Of a stretch of 64,000 bases of DNA, positions 22,403 to 59,937 are shown piece by piece (position 1 is the stretch's first letter; every line of letters starts with the position of its first letter). A program made the translations under genes and the position numbers. The DNA is from Tenrec ecaudatus. Lineage: Eukaryota; Chordata; Mammalia; Afrosoricida; Tenrecidae. Location: the NCBI RefSeq assembly GCF_050624435.1, contig NC_134546.1:11369001-11433000 (forward strand). The letters run 5' to 3'. Under the pieces are notes generated by a model. That model was not told the origin of the DNA. It searched no databases and worked only from the letters and a program-made list of their open reading frames with translations.

Positions 22403-23174
22403 ACTCCTTGCCAACTTGGTACATGTACATAATTCTTTAGCCTCATGATTGCAATTAAGTAACATCTACACCTTAATCCTATAATCCTGTAAATATGTTC
22501 CCCCATCTATGAAAGTTTGTAAGCCAACAACTACATGCCTTTATCCCCCCAATTTTGGGTATCCAAATTATATACTTCCCACTTACATCAACCCAGTACT
22601 CTGAAGAGACAATTATTTTTCAGTGTGAAGAATCTTCATTCCAGTTGGAACCTTGTGAAATCTGCATCCATAAGCAAAGTCAAATCCAGACAGGCCATTC
22701 GTGAAGTCAGCAACAATATGCACCAATTCACCTGTGTACTCACCTAGTTTTCGCAGCCATTAGCACCTTGTCCCCCACACTGCGTGTGTCTCCTTATACT
22801 TACACACACTCCTATTTTTCCAAGGTATCCCAAAGTGATCTGCAGCCAGTGTGACCTTCCCTGTAAGTTCTTCTCCACGGTCTCCCAGGGAGAGGCCACT
22901 GTTCTCACTCTCCATGCCCAAGACAGTCAGCATTCAGGTTAGCACACAGTTCACACAAGATGTTCCCTCACTGTCCCCAGACAATGCTTTAGTTTTCTTT
23001 TCATTCAGATGCTGTTGCTTTGGGTTGCTATTGCTCACTGGCCTCTTCATTGGAAGCAGGAAAAGGACATAGACGCCTAGGTCCTACCCTAGCACTACAA
23101 AACCCAAACTTCCAGTAGATGCTTGGAATCGCTCGCACCCTTTCCAGATGACTCTGACAAAAGTCACAGTTAAG
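22403..23174. other. Unassigned intergenic sequence
   Basis: No gene, RNA or repeat recognised. Confidence 0.35.
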
Positions 23175-23226
23175 GGTCACTTTGAATCAGAATTGACTTG
23201 ATGGCAAAGAGCTTGGAGTTTTTGAG
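23175..23226 (+). repeat. AfroSINE 3' tail
   Basis: AGGGTCACTTTGAATCAGAA followed by TTGACTTGATGGCAAAG. Confidence 0.6.
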
Positions 23227-23404
23227 ATTTTAAATATGAAGTGAGGTAACTTTTCAGGAGCCCCTGTCTATTTCCCTAATCAAATTTGATTCACTTCAGT
23301 GAATTTGTATGCTGGGCATAGTAAATTAAATAATTAATGATTAAAGACTCATCAGAGATATGCATATATTAAGTTGCCATAGGGAGGACTCGGACTTATG
23401 ATGG

Positions 23405-23545
23405 TTCCACGTGTGCCACAGTAGAACTGCCCTCCATTGGGTTTTCAAAGGCTACTTTGTTGGCAGTGCATCGCCAAGCCTTTATTCTAAGGTACTTCTG
23501 AATGCACTAACCTCTAAGCTTTCAGTAAGCAAGAGAACCCCGAAC
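23405..23545 (-). repeat. Probable AfroSINE-related fragment
   Basis: CCACAGTAGAACTGCCCTCC and ATTGGGTTTTCAAAGGC resemble the reverse strand of the elephant-type AfroSINE. Diverged. Confidence 0.45.
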
Positions 23546-23578
23546 TGTGTGCCACTTGTCAGAACTAGAACTCTTTCT

Positions 23579-24471
23579 TTTTTTAAAAAAACAATTTATT
23601 AGGGGCTCATACAACTCTTATCACAGTCCATACATATACATACATCAATTGTATAAAGCACATCTGTACATTCTTTGCCCTAATCATTTTCTTTTTTTTC
23701 CTCCTCTTTTCTTTTTTTTACATTTTATTAGGGACTCATACAACTCTTATCACAATCCATACATATACATACATCAATTGTATAAAGCACATCCATACAT
23801 TCCCTGCCCCAATCATTCTCAAAGCATTTGCTCTCCACTTAAGCCCTTTGCATCAGGTCCTCTTTTTTTTTTCCCCTCCCTCCCCGCTCCCCCCTCCCTC
23901 ATGTGCCCTTGGTAATTTATACATCGTTATTTTGTCATATCTTGCCCTATCCGGAGTCTCCCTTCCCCCCCTTCCCTGCCGTCCCTCTCCCAGGAAGGAG
24001 GTCACATGTGGGTTCTTGTAATCAGTTCCCCCTTTCCAACCCACTCGCCCTCCACTCTCCCAGCATCACCCCTCACACCCTTGGTCCTGAAGGTATCATC
24101 CACCCTGGATTCTCTGTGCCTCCAGCTCCCATATGCACCAGTGTACAACCTCTGCCCTATCTAGCCCTGCAAGGTAGAATTCGGATGATGGTAGTTGGGG
24201 GGAGGAAGCATCCAGGATCTTGGAGAAAGCTGTGTTCTTCATCGGTACTGCCTCGCACCCTCATTGACCCATCTCCTCTCCTGAACCCCTCTGTGAGGGG
24301 ATCTCCATTGGCCGACACTTGGGCCTTGGGTCTCCACTCTGCACTTCCCCCTTCATTCAATATGGTATATATATGTATACATACATACACACATATATAT
24401 ACATATACACACATATATCTTTTTTTTTTTGCATGATGCCTTATACCTGGTCCCTTTGACACCTCGTGATC
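23579..24471 (-). mobile_element. L1 3' end with doubled terminus and target duplication
   Basis: An 893-bp 5'-truncated L1 insertion flanked by ACTCTTTCT at 23570-23578 and 24472-24480. Read on the minus strand, it has a (TA/TG)-rich simple run, a purine-rich 3'UTR, and a first terminus with GTATGAGTCCCTAATAAAAT. A short A/G linker follows, then a second terminus starting ATGATTAGGGCAAAGAATGT and ending in AATAAATTG plus a poly(A) run. The same double terminus occurs at 28335-28891. Confidence 0.8.
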
Positions 24472-24567
24472 ACTCTTTCTAAGACCTAGTCATCGCTTCT
24501 CTATTTTATTCAATTATCCGCCCCTGTAATCCCACTAGATGTTCACCTCTTAAAATACTACACTCCA

Positions 24568-24668
24568 GCTGATGGCGACATATGTACAAGCATGCTTAAT
24601 ACAATTGAATGATGGATTATTATAAGATTTGTAAGATTCCTCCCAAGAAAATGATTAATAATAATAAA
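24568..24668 (+). repeat. L1 3' end, short
   Basis: GATGGCGACATATGTACAAG, TTAATACAATTGAATGATGG, then TTGTAAGATTCCTCCCAAG and an A-rich tail. An older, diverged relative of the other L1 3' ends here. Confidence 0.65.
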
Positions 24669-24687
24669 AAAATACTACGCTCCTCAC

Positions 24688-24884
24688 TTTAGGCCACTGA
24701 GTCAATTGCAGCTCACAGTGACCCTATAAGACAGACCAGAACTGTCCCTTTGGAATTCTCAGACTTTACATCTTTTGAGGATGACAGCCTCATCTGCCTC
24801 CTGTGGAGCAATTGGTGGGTTCAAACTGCGGACCTTCTGGTTAATAGCACAATGCTTAACCCATTATGCCATCAGAGCCCACAT
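24688..24884 (-). repeat. AfroSINE
   Basis: Reverse copy: ACTGAGTCAATTGCAGCTCA, GACCAGAACTGTCCCTTTGG, head ATTATGCCATCAGAGCCCAC. Confidence 0.8.
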
Positions 24885-25179
24885 GGTACTTAGTAGGAAA
24901 AATTCACTTTCTAGGCTTTGAAGCCTGGTCATACACCTTATCATGGATTTTTCCTTAATTCTAAACTAACCTCAATATCCTGGTAGATACTTCCTGATTG
25001 AACAGTCTGGAAAGATTGTCTTGTTGAAATGTCGATCTTCGTCAAAGTTGCAGATTTTTGAATATTCATTTCAATCAATTCCCAAAGTAATCCATGTTCT
25101 TTTGTCTTGTTTTGTATAGTTGTTGGTTTTTAGTATTCTGGGGTCCCTGGGGTGGAATCCCAACTGTGCTTGGCTATTC

Positions 25180-25475
25180 CCCAGAGGCTCAGCCAGAATG
25201 CTCCTTCTTAGAAACAAGGAAGGCGAGACTTCATCTCACATACTTTGGACATGTTATTAGGAGAGACTGGTCCCTGAAAAGACCATCATCCTTGGTACCA
25301 TCGAGGGGCAGTGAAAAAGGAGGAAGGCCCTCGCTGAGATGGATCACACAGTGGCTGCAACAATGGGCTCAAAGATAAGATCAATTGTGTGGATGGTGCA
25401 GGATCAGGTAGGGTTTGTTCTGTTGGACATCGGGTCATGATGAGCCGGAACTGACACAACAGCATCTGACAACCA
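25180..25475 (+). mobile_element. BovB-like RTE LINE 3' end
   Basis: The plus frame gives ARLHLTYFGHVIRRDWSLKR and GRPSLRWITQWLQQWAQ, the C-terminal region, followed by the 3' tip GAACTGACACAACAGCATCT. Confidence 0.85.
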
Positions 25476-25489
25476 TTAAGAGGTGAGTT

Positions 25490-25602
25490 GGAGAAAAGGC
25501 CTGGTTATCTACTGGGAACTCAGATGAAGCACGGCTTTACGCTGAGGCACACAGGGTGACCATGAGTTGGAATCCACTCGACAACAATTGATTGGTTGAC
25601 CT
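25490..25602 (+). repeat. AfroSINE 3' part
   Basis: GGAGAAAAGGCCTGGTTATC and ACCATGAGTTGGAATCCACT, then CGACAACAATTG. Confidence 0.65.
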
Positions 25603-26559
25603 GTTTGTGTGCATTCTATAATCTCGGCAGAGTGTTTACTCTCAGCAAACAACTCAGTACACCTTTGGTTGGGTTGTGGAATGAAATTGCTACTCTTAGA
25701 ACCCTGCTCATAAAACTCAGACACCAAACTCCTTTACAGTCCTGTCTTTTAGCTCATCTTCTGTAGCACTCCTATCTCACCTGTTTTCTCTTAAAAACAA
25801 CAACGGTCTGTTTAGCAGGTCTCAGAAATCGCAGAAACTGACAGCTTAGTTCTGTTTCATTCTCTCTGCTACCTCACTCTGAGTGAATTCTCTTTCAGTA
25901 TTGACTCAGATTGTTTACCGGAGCCAGGGACTGACCCTTTGCTTCCAGGGACAGCTTTGTGGCCCTTTTGTCAGTGGGGGGAGATGATCCTGAAAACTAT
26001 CTAGAGGAAGGGTTATACATCACAAAGTCCCCAGGACTTTGAAGCCAAGACTAAGTTGTACACCAGGGAAAGCAAAAGGCCTTACTTAGTACTTTGTAAT
26101 TTTGCCTTGCTGGCTCGGTTTGCTAAGCCATCCGATCTATTTGAACGGCAAATATTCTTTTATTTTTTTTAATCACACTGTATTTTTACAAAAGAGGCAA
26201 CACTGAAATGTAACCCTTTAAATATAATTGGTGAAGTATCTACATAGAGATAGACAGAAGACTCTGTATTCTAAATTTGCCTGGGAGGAAGGAGATCATT
26301 TTCATTGAGTTCTTTCATGGCAGGAAAGTCTCGTGAACTCACTAGTGAGTCATCTTTTTATAGTAAGAAATCATGGCATTTGCTTTAAAGAAGAAAACAG
26401 GTTCATCTGCATGATGGGTGAGGTGGCCATGGTTTTAAGAACCTGACTAAATGATACCAAAGAAAGTTCACTAAATAGACTTGTCCAAAGAAAGACCAGA
26501 ACTAGGACACACGTGGAAGGAGTGACTTACACATGCATACGTCTACAGGGATAGGGTCC
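25603..26559. other. Unassigned intergenic sequence
   Basis: No gene or repeat recognised in about 950 bp. Confidence 0.35.
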
Positions 26560-27395
26560 TGGATTAAAGATGGCTGCAAATTATTTGCTACATCTTCCAC
26601 TGAGACCAAACCCCAACTCGAAGCCCATTGCTATCAAGCCAACTCCAGCCCACAGCAACCCCACAGGACTGTCAAACTGCCCGATACGGTTTTCAAGGCT
26701 CTAAACTTCACAGACGAGCACATATCTTTCTCCCTCAGAGCAGCATGTGGGCATAAATGGTTGACCTTCTGGTTTGTAACCAAGTTTTTTTCAACACAAT
26801 ACCAGAGCTCCTTTCCATTGGGAGGTGGCATCTAATCCTCCTCCCCTTGAATTTGGGCTGACCTCAAACTTATTTGAATGTGAAAGAGGTAATCTTCTGA
26901 GACTTTTGATGCTAGGTCAGAAGTCTTGGAATTTGAGCGGCTCAGAACACTCACTGGGAGCAGAGTCAGCCACTTGGTGAGAAGTTTTACTACGATGGGT
27001 TACCATGTGGCCAGGAAGCTCGAGCTAGCCACATGAAGAGGGAGAGATGCCCAGCCAATCCCAGATGTTCTAGCCAACCTAACCCAGCAGCCAGGGGTGT
27101 GGGTGAAAGCCATTTTGGACATCGCAGTCTCAGAGAATGGCATGTGGGAAAGAAAACCGAGGACTGCAGGTCATGACCAGCTTCAAGGCCACAGGTCTGT
27201 GGCTCCAGTTGAGTATTTCAGCCAGGTCTCCTCATTCAAGTCACCCTGGCTGAGGACCCAGCCACCGTGGAACAGACATGCGCCCCTCTGCTGTGCCCCG
27301 CCTGGATGTCTAAAATCATGAGCATCATAAAGGCTTAGCTCTTTGAGCCCCTATATTTCGGGATGGTTGGTTAGGCAGTTGTAGATAACTAGAAA
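26560..27395 (+). mobile_element. MaLR (MLT1-like) LTR split by an AfroSINE, fossil
   Basis: Two parts, 26560-26605 and 26814-27395. CTCCCCTTGAATTTGGGCTG and the end CTATATTTCGGGATGGTTGG, TTAGGCAGTTGTAGATAACT have the form of an ancient eutherian MLT1-like LTR. The AfroSINE inside it is younger. Confidence 0.55.
26606..26813 (-). repeat. AfroSINE inserted in an LTR
   Basis: Reverse copy: AAACCCCAACTCGAAGCCCA tail, ACTGCCCGATACGGTTTTCA body, head AATACCAGAGCTCC. The flanks CTTCCACTGAG and TTTCCATTGGG suggest a worn target duplication. Confidence 0.75.
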
Positions 27396-27404
27396 GGAAG
27401 GATT

Positions 27405-27830
27405 TATTCTATTCAGCTATTGCTATAAAAATACAGGCTTTCACATAACCCCAAACTCTGCGGGTTTCAATGACAAGCATTTCTGTTTCTCACTTACAGA
27501 TCTGTGGGTCAGTGGGGCTGACCTTTTGTAGGCTGTGCGAGACCAGAATCTGGCTGGGGCTGCAGGCTAGACTCAGAGATATTCCTTTGTCTTTGTTCTG
27601 GGACCAGGTGGATGGAACAGCATCTACTCAGGGTATGCTGGGTCACAGGTGTCCTGGGATGCCAAACCCAGTTCGCTCCTTACACTTATTCCAATGGCCA
27701 AGTAAGTCACATGGCAAAGCCCAACTTCAACAAGATGGGCAAAGTAAATGCTCTGTCCAGTGGGAGGCAGAGGAAAGAAAGCATTTGCTGACCAACACTC
27801 CAGTGTGTCCCAGGATGAGGGCATCGGTAA
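27405..27830 (+). mobile_element. Ancient MaLR-like LTR fragment, fossil
   Basis: AGCTATTGCTATAAAAATAC, ATTTCTGTTTCTCACTTACA, GATCTGTGGGTCAGTGGGGC and later GGCCAAGTAAGTCACATGGC follow the order of an old eutherian LTR of the MaLR group. Family name uncertain. Confidence 0.4.
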
Positions 27831-28320
27831 TGGTGGTGGTCAGAGGAAGGGCTATCAGATTGGAACTCACTCTGAAGACATTTCCAGCATCTGTTACTTA
27901 TGTATCGAGAGCCCATGGAGAGTACATACGAGTTATGGGGGGGGGGATACTGAATAACTTGTATATTTTATTGTACTAACTACCTATAAGCGAGAGACCT
28001 GGAAAAATATGAAAAGACAAAATAGAGCAGAATAATAAAAGGAAAGGGTTTAGTGAAAGAAAAGGGGGGGAACAGGCAGATGTGGAAGCCCTTTCAGAGC
28101 GAGATGAGCACATCACCACCTGCTTGTGAGAGCAGGAGAGGATCTTTGCGCCTTGGTTTGCTTCCTAAGCAGGCAGAGCAGTTGGAGGGCAAGCAGCTCT
28201 TCCTCACAGAAGCTTCCCATGACCAGAGAAGGTTTTGCTAATTCAACAGGACCTTCAGCGAGGCATAGGGGCACCCTCAACCTGATGGTCCACCAAGAAC
28301 CACACTTAAGCCACCAGCCT
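27831..28320. other. Unassigned intergenic sequence
   Basis: No gene or repeat recognised. Contains a G run near 27940. Confidence 0.35.
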
Positions 28321-28334
28321 AAAGAAAGCACCAG

Positions 28335-28891
28335 CATATGAGGGTTGGAGGTACAGGGAATCCAGGGTGGATGATACCTTCAGGACCAAGGTGTGAGGGA
28401 CGATGCTGGGAGAGTGGAGGGCGAGTGGGTTGGAAAGGGGGAACTGATTACAAGGATCCACATGTGACCTCTTCCCTGGGAGAGGGACAGCAGAGAAGGG
28501 GGGAAGGGAGACTCCGGATAGGGCAAGATATGACAAAACAACGATGTATAAATTACCAAGGGCATATGAGGGAGGGGGGAAGGGGGAGGGAGGAGGGGAA
28601 AAAAAAGAGGACCTGATGCAAGGGGCTTAAGTGGAGAGCAAATGCCTTGAGAATGATTGGGGCAGGGAATGTATGGATGTGCTTTATACAGTTGATGTAT
28701 GTATATGTGTGGATTGTGGTAAGAGTTGTATGAGTCCCTAATAAAATATAAAAGAAGAAAAGAGAAAAAAATGATTAGGGCAAAGACTGTACAGATGTGC
28801 TTTATACAATTGATGTATGTATATATATGAACTGTGAAAAGAATTGTATGAGCCCCAATAAATTGTTAAAATTTAAAAAAAAAAAAAAAAA
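28335..28891 (+). mobile_element. L1 3' end with doubled terminus and 14-bp target duplication
   Basis: Flanked by AAAGAAAGCACCAG at 28321-28334 and again at 28892-28905. It holds the purine-rich 3'UTR, a first terminus (GTATGAGTCCCTAATAAAAT near 28745), an A/G linker, then a second terminus from ATGATTAGGGCAAAGACTGT to CCCCAATAAATTG (28769-28870) and a poly(A) run. One duplication brackets both termini, so they arrived together. Confidence 0.85.
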
Positions 28892-28905
28892 AAAGAAAGC
28901 ACCAG

Positions 28906-30689
28906 TGCCCAAGTGTGAGGGTTCAGTTTTGCTTGAACTGGGTTACGCCTGTGGAAAGGTATGGGTGGAGTTCGCCCTCTCAACCAGGACCCAGCTTCAT
29001 GGGCCTTTTCATAAGGGATGCTGTGGCGAACTGGCCCCCCTCTCTCCTGCTTGCTTGGACCCTGGGTCTGGCTTCTGGTGCCAGTGATTCTCTAGCCTGC
29101 CAAACCTGGGAGCTGTCGGTGCCCCGCCACCTTCCTGCTGACCTTGGGTCCGCATGCTTCTGCACCCACCAGTCTGTGACCTCTCCCTCCCCCTTCACCT
29201 TCCCACTTCTTCGGTCAGCAGCGGTGTGTTTTGGAAGGGTTTCGGTTAGCATCAGACTTGAGCTGGGCAGCGCTGGGCCCCTTCCTTGACATACATTTCT
29301 TTCTTGCTAAACAGTTCTTCCTTATACATAGAAGAGTGTCATGGGCTTGGTTTCTTGAAAAAGCTCAGCCTACCCCAAGGAGGACATTCCCCCTTTGAAC
29401 CGAATGTTGACTGTGGAAGTAGCAGGCGAACAGCACGAGACGTTTTGACGTTTTGGGCTGCGAGCAGAGTTGGAGCAAGAGGGATTAAAAAGGGGTTTGG
29501 AGAGAGAAGTGCTATCTGAACTGTGACTAGGCGGAGGCAATAGCGACTCACAATCCCATTTTTGCTGTATGTGCAGAATGCACAGCTGTCTGTTGACCTT
29601 GGATGGTAGGCCCTGGAGGCAAGAATGAATGCCTGGATGATGCCTGCACCCTACATTTAAGGGGAAGCCACTGAAAGCTACCGAGCAAGAAGTGATGGGA
29701 CGGAGGCTGCCAGTGACGCCGGCAGCAGTCTTCCCTTGAGGAACACAAGCTCCGTTTTTTAACTGGGCATGACCTGAGCAAAATAAAGATTACATTACCT
29801 GACCTCTCTTGCGGCTAGGTGTGGTCATGTAGCTAGATTTGACTTAATGAGATCTAAGGGATATGATGTATTGCAAATCCTAGAATGAGCCTTAACGGGG
29901 AAGGTCAGGCCCTTACTTAGTCCTCTCCTTTGCTCCTGAGTGGTAGCAGGATTTAATTCCAACTTGTATTACTTTAATGTGATCCTTCGAGCCATGGACT
30001 TTGTGACTCAAACGAGGACTGGGTAGAACGATGCAAAAGCAGGCCCCGCGGCTCACCAAGGGGACTGCACAGCCTGCGACTGATGCAAACAAAGCCCATG
30101 GAATCCTGGCAGGGTTGGGTCCATGCAAATAAGGCATATGGGCCCCAACAAGCTGATAGGTCAGCTTTACTATTCCACTAGACATAGAGGGAGCCAATCC
30201 CAGAAGTGGGAGGGAGGGCATCACTACCATTAAGAAGAGCCAGGAATGGACCACGTCCTGTGGAACCACGGTTCCTGCACTGAGAACCTCTTAGACCCAG
30301 GTGACAGAGAGAACTGTAACAGTCAGGACAGCAACAGAGGGCGTGGCGACAATGAGAAGAGGCAGTAAGCAAGCAGAGCCCCAGTGGCAGAGAAACAGCA
30401 GCAGTAGAAGCAGGAGAATAGGGTGAGATGGTCAAGTGGACTTCCTGGCCCACAAAATAACAGAGCTGAATGCATTTGGACAGAAAGCTTACTGGCAGAT
30501 TGGGTACATCTGCCCTCTCCTCAGCAGAGCTAGGGAGCTTTATAACACTAGTCAGAGCAGAGGCCGGGTCAAGGGGCTAAGAGAGAGACCTGTCTACGGG
30601 CACTGCTGAGAAGCTGACTGCACCAAAGAATTGTCTCCTGAGTCATTCCTGATCTTAAATTGTAGGATCTGCTACTTCCCTAAAGTGGC
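28906..30689. other. Mostly unassigned intergenic sequence
   Basis: Around 29810-29960, GTGGTCATGTAGCTAGATTT and TGACTTAATGAGATCTAAGG resemble an ancient MaLR-type LTR. Nothing else was recognised, and the open frames lack known domains. Confidence 0.35.
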
Positions 30690-31302
30690 ATGAGGATCGG
30701 AGGAAAACTCATTAACAACCTGCACGATATGCAGATGACACAACTTCGGTTGCTGAAAGCAAAGAGGAATTGAAGCACTTACTGATGAAGAAAAAGATGA
30801 CAGCCCACGGTATGGGTTTTCGGGCAACCCAAAGAAAACAGAAATTCAATCAACTGGACCAATAAGCCACAGCGTGATAAATTGTCAAGGATTTTATTTC
30901 ACTTGGGCCCACAATCACTGTTCATTCAAACAGTAGTCAAGACATCAAATAATAGCACTGGACAAGTCTTTAAAAGAGTTATGTTGGAACCATTGAAATG
31001 TATGTACGTAAAAGCAGGACAATTAATAAGACTGAAGAAGAGTTGACGCCTTTGAATGATGGTACTGGCAAAGCATCTTGAAGATACGTACCGTGGACTG
31101 CCCGAAGAATCAGCAGACCAGTCTCTCGTGGTAGAGGACCAGCAAAGAGAAAAGAAGAAGAGAAAGACTTGGATGAGAGGGATTGACATCATGGTTACGA
31201 CCGTGGGCTCAAACCCAGCAGCAATCGTGAGGATAGAACAGGACCACACTGTTTCAGTCAGTGGGTCCAACTTCGTGGCACGGAAAGACAATTTTCAAAT
31301 AC
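30690..31302 (+). mobile_element. BovB-like RTE LINE, reverse transcriptase to 3' end
   Basis: CAACCTGCACGATATGCAGA, TGACACAACTTCGGTTGCTG correspond to the YADDTT region. AAGAAGAGTTGACGCCTTTG and AGAAAGACTTGGATGAGAGG follow. The C-terminal half is present but broken. Confidence 0.8.
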
Positions 31303-31472
31303 AAACCAAACTCACAGCCATCAAGTTGATTCCTGCTCATAGCCATCCTGTGAGTTCCCAAGGCTGTAACTCTGTCCTGGAGCAGAAAAGCCCGGGAGGA
31401 CTGGCTGGTGGTTTCAAACCGATCCTGTAGTTGGCGGTCCAAATCACCACCAATAGGCCACCACGGCACCCC
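31303..31472 (-). repeat. AfroSINE
   Basis: Reverse copy: AAACTCACAGCCATCAAGTT, TGGTGGTTTCAAACCGATCC, head AATAGGCCACCACGGCACC. Confidence 0.75.
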
Positions 31473-32723
31473 AAGAACCCCCATAATGATGAGTGCGGGC
31501 TATGCGTTCCGGGTGGCCATTGCGATGAATTACTGACCGCAGCAGAGAGAAGTCAAGAATGAGTGCGGTGGGAGAGTTGGGTGATAGCAGAATGAGTTAA
31601 AAGGTTGAAGAAAGAACATCTGACCACCGCCTCACAGGAATCTACATTGACCTGAGCTCTGCCTTCTCTCTCCTCCCCTTTTGCCCTAACAAGGCAAGGC
31701 CCGCAGACACCACATCATTTGTACATGTCTACTATTCGTGAGAGAGATTCGCCTGGGCAAGGCAGAGCATGGGAGGTTAGCATGAAAGGTGCCCTGCAGG
31801 TTGGAAGACTAATTAGGAGAACATTTCAATAGTCCAGATAAGATGTGAAGAAATGAGAACTGTGCTCTACAGACCGGAGATGTGTATACGATAAATATTG
31901 TGAAAGATGCGCGTGTATGGGAAGAACCAAAGGTCACTGAGAGGCTTCAAGCAGAGGTGTCTGTGTGGTCCATGGGGAGATAATCCAACCAGGGGAGTCA
32001 GAGGAGGAGCAGGTGGGAGGAGGTGACCCTGATTCCCCTTTGGACAGGTTGAGCTGGAATGCTTACAGGGTGGGGTGAGGGGTGGAGATGTAAAGTAGGC
32101 AACTGGAAGTTTTTTTTTTTTTATTTGAGACTTTTGCATAAAACTGTTAGCCAAGCCAAAGGGAGGGGCTGGTTGGCAAAACAGCGCTTGTCTGAAGTGA
32201 CCACTCCCTCCTTAGTGAACACAGTGAAGTAAATTGCCTTCTTCAATACCAGAAGAAAAAAATATATATGAACAGCTTTTCATCTGGTCTTCCCCACCCC
32301 AAAGCCCTACAGGCTGCATCCAACAGCGGCAGTGTTTCAAGTCATGAAAGGCTGGCTGTGTAAAAATGCGGCCAGCTCCTTAATGTTCATTACAGCAGTA
32401 TTTTGATCACACAAATATCTGTTGTGACCTGCTTTAAGATAGTTGTTTCATTTAAGCAGGAAACCTTTAGTAAAGTGTCTTTCTTCATAATTCAACTTAT
32501 CCACACTTAAGAGTTCCCTTTCAGGAAATGTCAAAAGAACTATTCCTTTCGAAAGCAAAACAAGGGGATATACGTATATAACAAGTGTAACAGCAAAAAG
32601 ACTCCACAAGGCTTTCTCGTATATCTGTCATGCCTCAGCTGACATCAGAGAAAAGTTGATGTAAAAAGAAAATAAAATGAATGTAAGCACAAAGAAGCCA
32701 TCTTTTCAGGCTGGTCAAACTGC
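31473..32723. other. Unassigned intergenic sequence
   Basis: No gene supported. The parts after 32110 are AT-rich and unlike the repeats seen elsewhere in the window. Confidence 0.35.
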
Positions 32724-32818
32724 TCTCTACCCCCGCCAGAGCAGCTGGTGACTTTGAACTTCTGACCTTGTGGTTAGCTGCCACCCCTGAGGGAAACACA
32801 TTACCACCAGGGCTCCTT
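32724..32818 (-). repeat. AfroSINE 5' part
   Basis: Reverse copy: CAGAGCAGCTGGTGACTTTG and the head ACATTACCACCAGGGCTCC. Confidence 0.75.
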
Positions 32819-33229
32819 GGGGTTTTTGTTTTGGTTTGGTTTTGATTGCTGTTTCAGCTGAGAAACCCCACTGAGGGAGGTGGAAAGGGAGCTCCGTTTC
32901 GCTACAAGAGTTCTAAGTCTTCTGTCTGCACCCTACTGCCCGGTGCCCCCAAGCCCTCTGGTAGCAAGTGCCTCTGGTATACAGTGTGACCCGGCCCAGG
33001 CGCTGAGGTTGATGTTATCAGGGTCTCCCTTTCCCTTGCGAGGGAAGCTTTGTTGGAGCCTTTCACGGGGGTGCCCAGGCGTCTCCCACTCATCCGGTCC
33101 CTCATTCATTCTGCATGCATCCTTTGTTTCGGGGCCAGGGCCTGTGAGTCCTAAGCACATTCTCTCTCGGAAACCCCACTGAACCAACGAGGGATTTCTA
33201 GCCCTAGGAGAGTGTGCCGCGCTGCCCTA
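32819..33229. other. SLC1A4 upstream flank, unassigned
   Basis: No repeat recognised in this stretch just upstream of the CpG island. It may hold regulatory DNA, but no specific site is supported. Confidence 0.35.
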
Positions 33230-33234
33230 CGCGG

Positions 33235-33289
33235 GTATGTGTGTGTGCCCGGCCTGCGTGCGTGTGTGTGCGTGTGCGTGCGTGTGTCG
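33235..33289. repeat. (GT/GC)-rich simple repeat
   Basis: Runs of GTGTGTGTGC and GCGTGTGTGTGCGTGTGCGT at the upstream edge of the CpG island. Confidence 0.85.
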
Positions 33290-33654
33290 CCAGCATCAAA
33301 CCTGGCGAGGCCTGCCCCTAGGGCTGGGAACGCGGCTGCGTTCTACCTTTGCCCGGGCCCGCGGCCCGGAGCCCAGGCGCCGCCGACCTGGGCAGCCCGG
33401 CAGGTACCAAAGAGCCACGCCGGCCCGCTCGCCCCCGTTAGCCGGGCGGGACGAGGCTGCGCCGCCCAGCCCCGGCGGGTTCGCGCACGGGCCCGGGCTC
33501 GCCGCGCTGCGCCGTCACCGGCGGCCAGGGGTGGAGACGAGGGCGTCTGCGGCCCTTTCCGGGCGCTGATTGGTCGGACGGGCGAGGGGCGGGGCGCCGG
33601 GTGGGAAGCGGACCGGCTCGGACCGCTCCCGGCGCCCGCTCGCGCGGCTCCCGC

Positions 33655-33662
33655 TTGCATCA
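33655..33662 (-). promoter_or_regulatory. CARE-like ATF4 (amino acid response) site
   Basis: TTGCATCA on the plus strand (TGATGCAA on the minus) is the core of the C/EBP-ATF response element bound by ATF4. It sits 226 bp upstream of the SLC1A4 start codon, at or near the probable transcription start. SLC1A4 is a known ATF4-induced gene in amino acid shortage. The match is seen directly; function here is inferred. Confidence 0.55.
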
Positions 33663-33887
33663 TCTCGCGGCGGAGGGGCTCTGGACAGCTCGGCTGGCAG
33701 CTCCGCTCTGCCCCGCGCTCCCGCCGCTCTCCGCGCCGCCCCGCGCCCTAGTCTGGGGAGCAGCGGGCCGGCTCCTCGGCTCCGCCGCGCACCGCTCCAG
33801 CCAACTCCATTCATTGGGAGAGCCCCGAGTTTCCCCGGAGGATCCCGGGACCCCCGCCTCCTCCTGCACGGAGCCGCGGGGAGCACC

Positions 33888-59937
<26,050 letters not shown>

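Noticed and set aside
23547-23915. Open frame containing a duplicated YNSYH.PYIYIHQLYKAH peptide
   Set aside because: The peptide repeat reflects the two L1 3' termini, not a protein.
24157-24462. Open frame with Tyr/Val/Cys repeats (VYVYICVYVCIHIYT)
   Set aside because: Translation of a TA/CA simple repeat inside the L1 3'UTR.
30178-30453. Minus-strand open frame as a small gene
   Set aside because: No homology recognised, no splice or promoter context, and similar frames are common in such sequence.
33212-33751. Arg/Ala/Pro-rich open frames in the CpG island on both strands
   Set aside because: High GC removes stop codons. There is no domain and no conserved start, and the true SLC1A4 frame begins at 33888.
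33570-33887. In-frame upstream extension of SLC1A4 exon 1
   Set aside because: The frame is open but lacks a conserved upstream ATG, and the orthologous N-terminus MEK...ETNGYLD starts at 33888.
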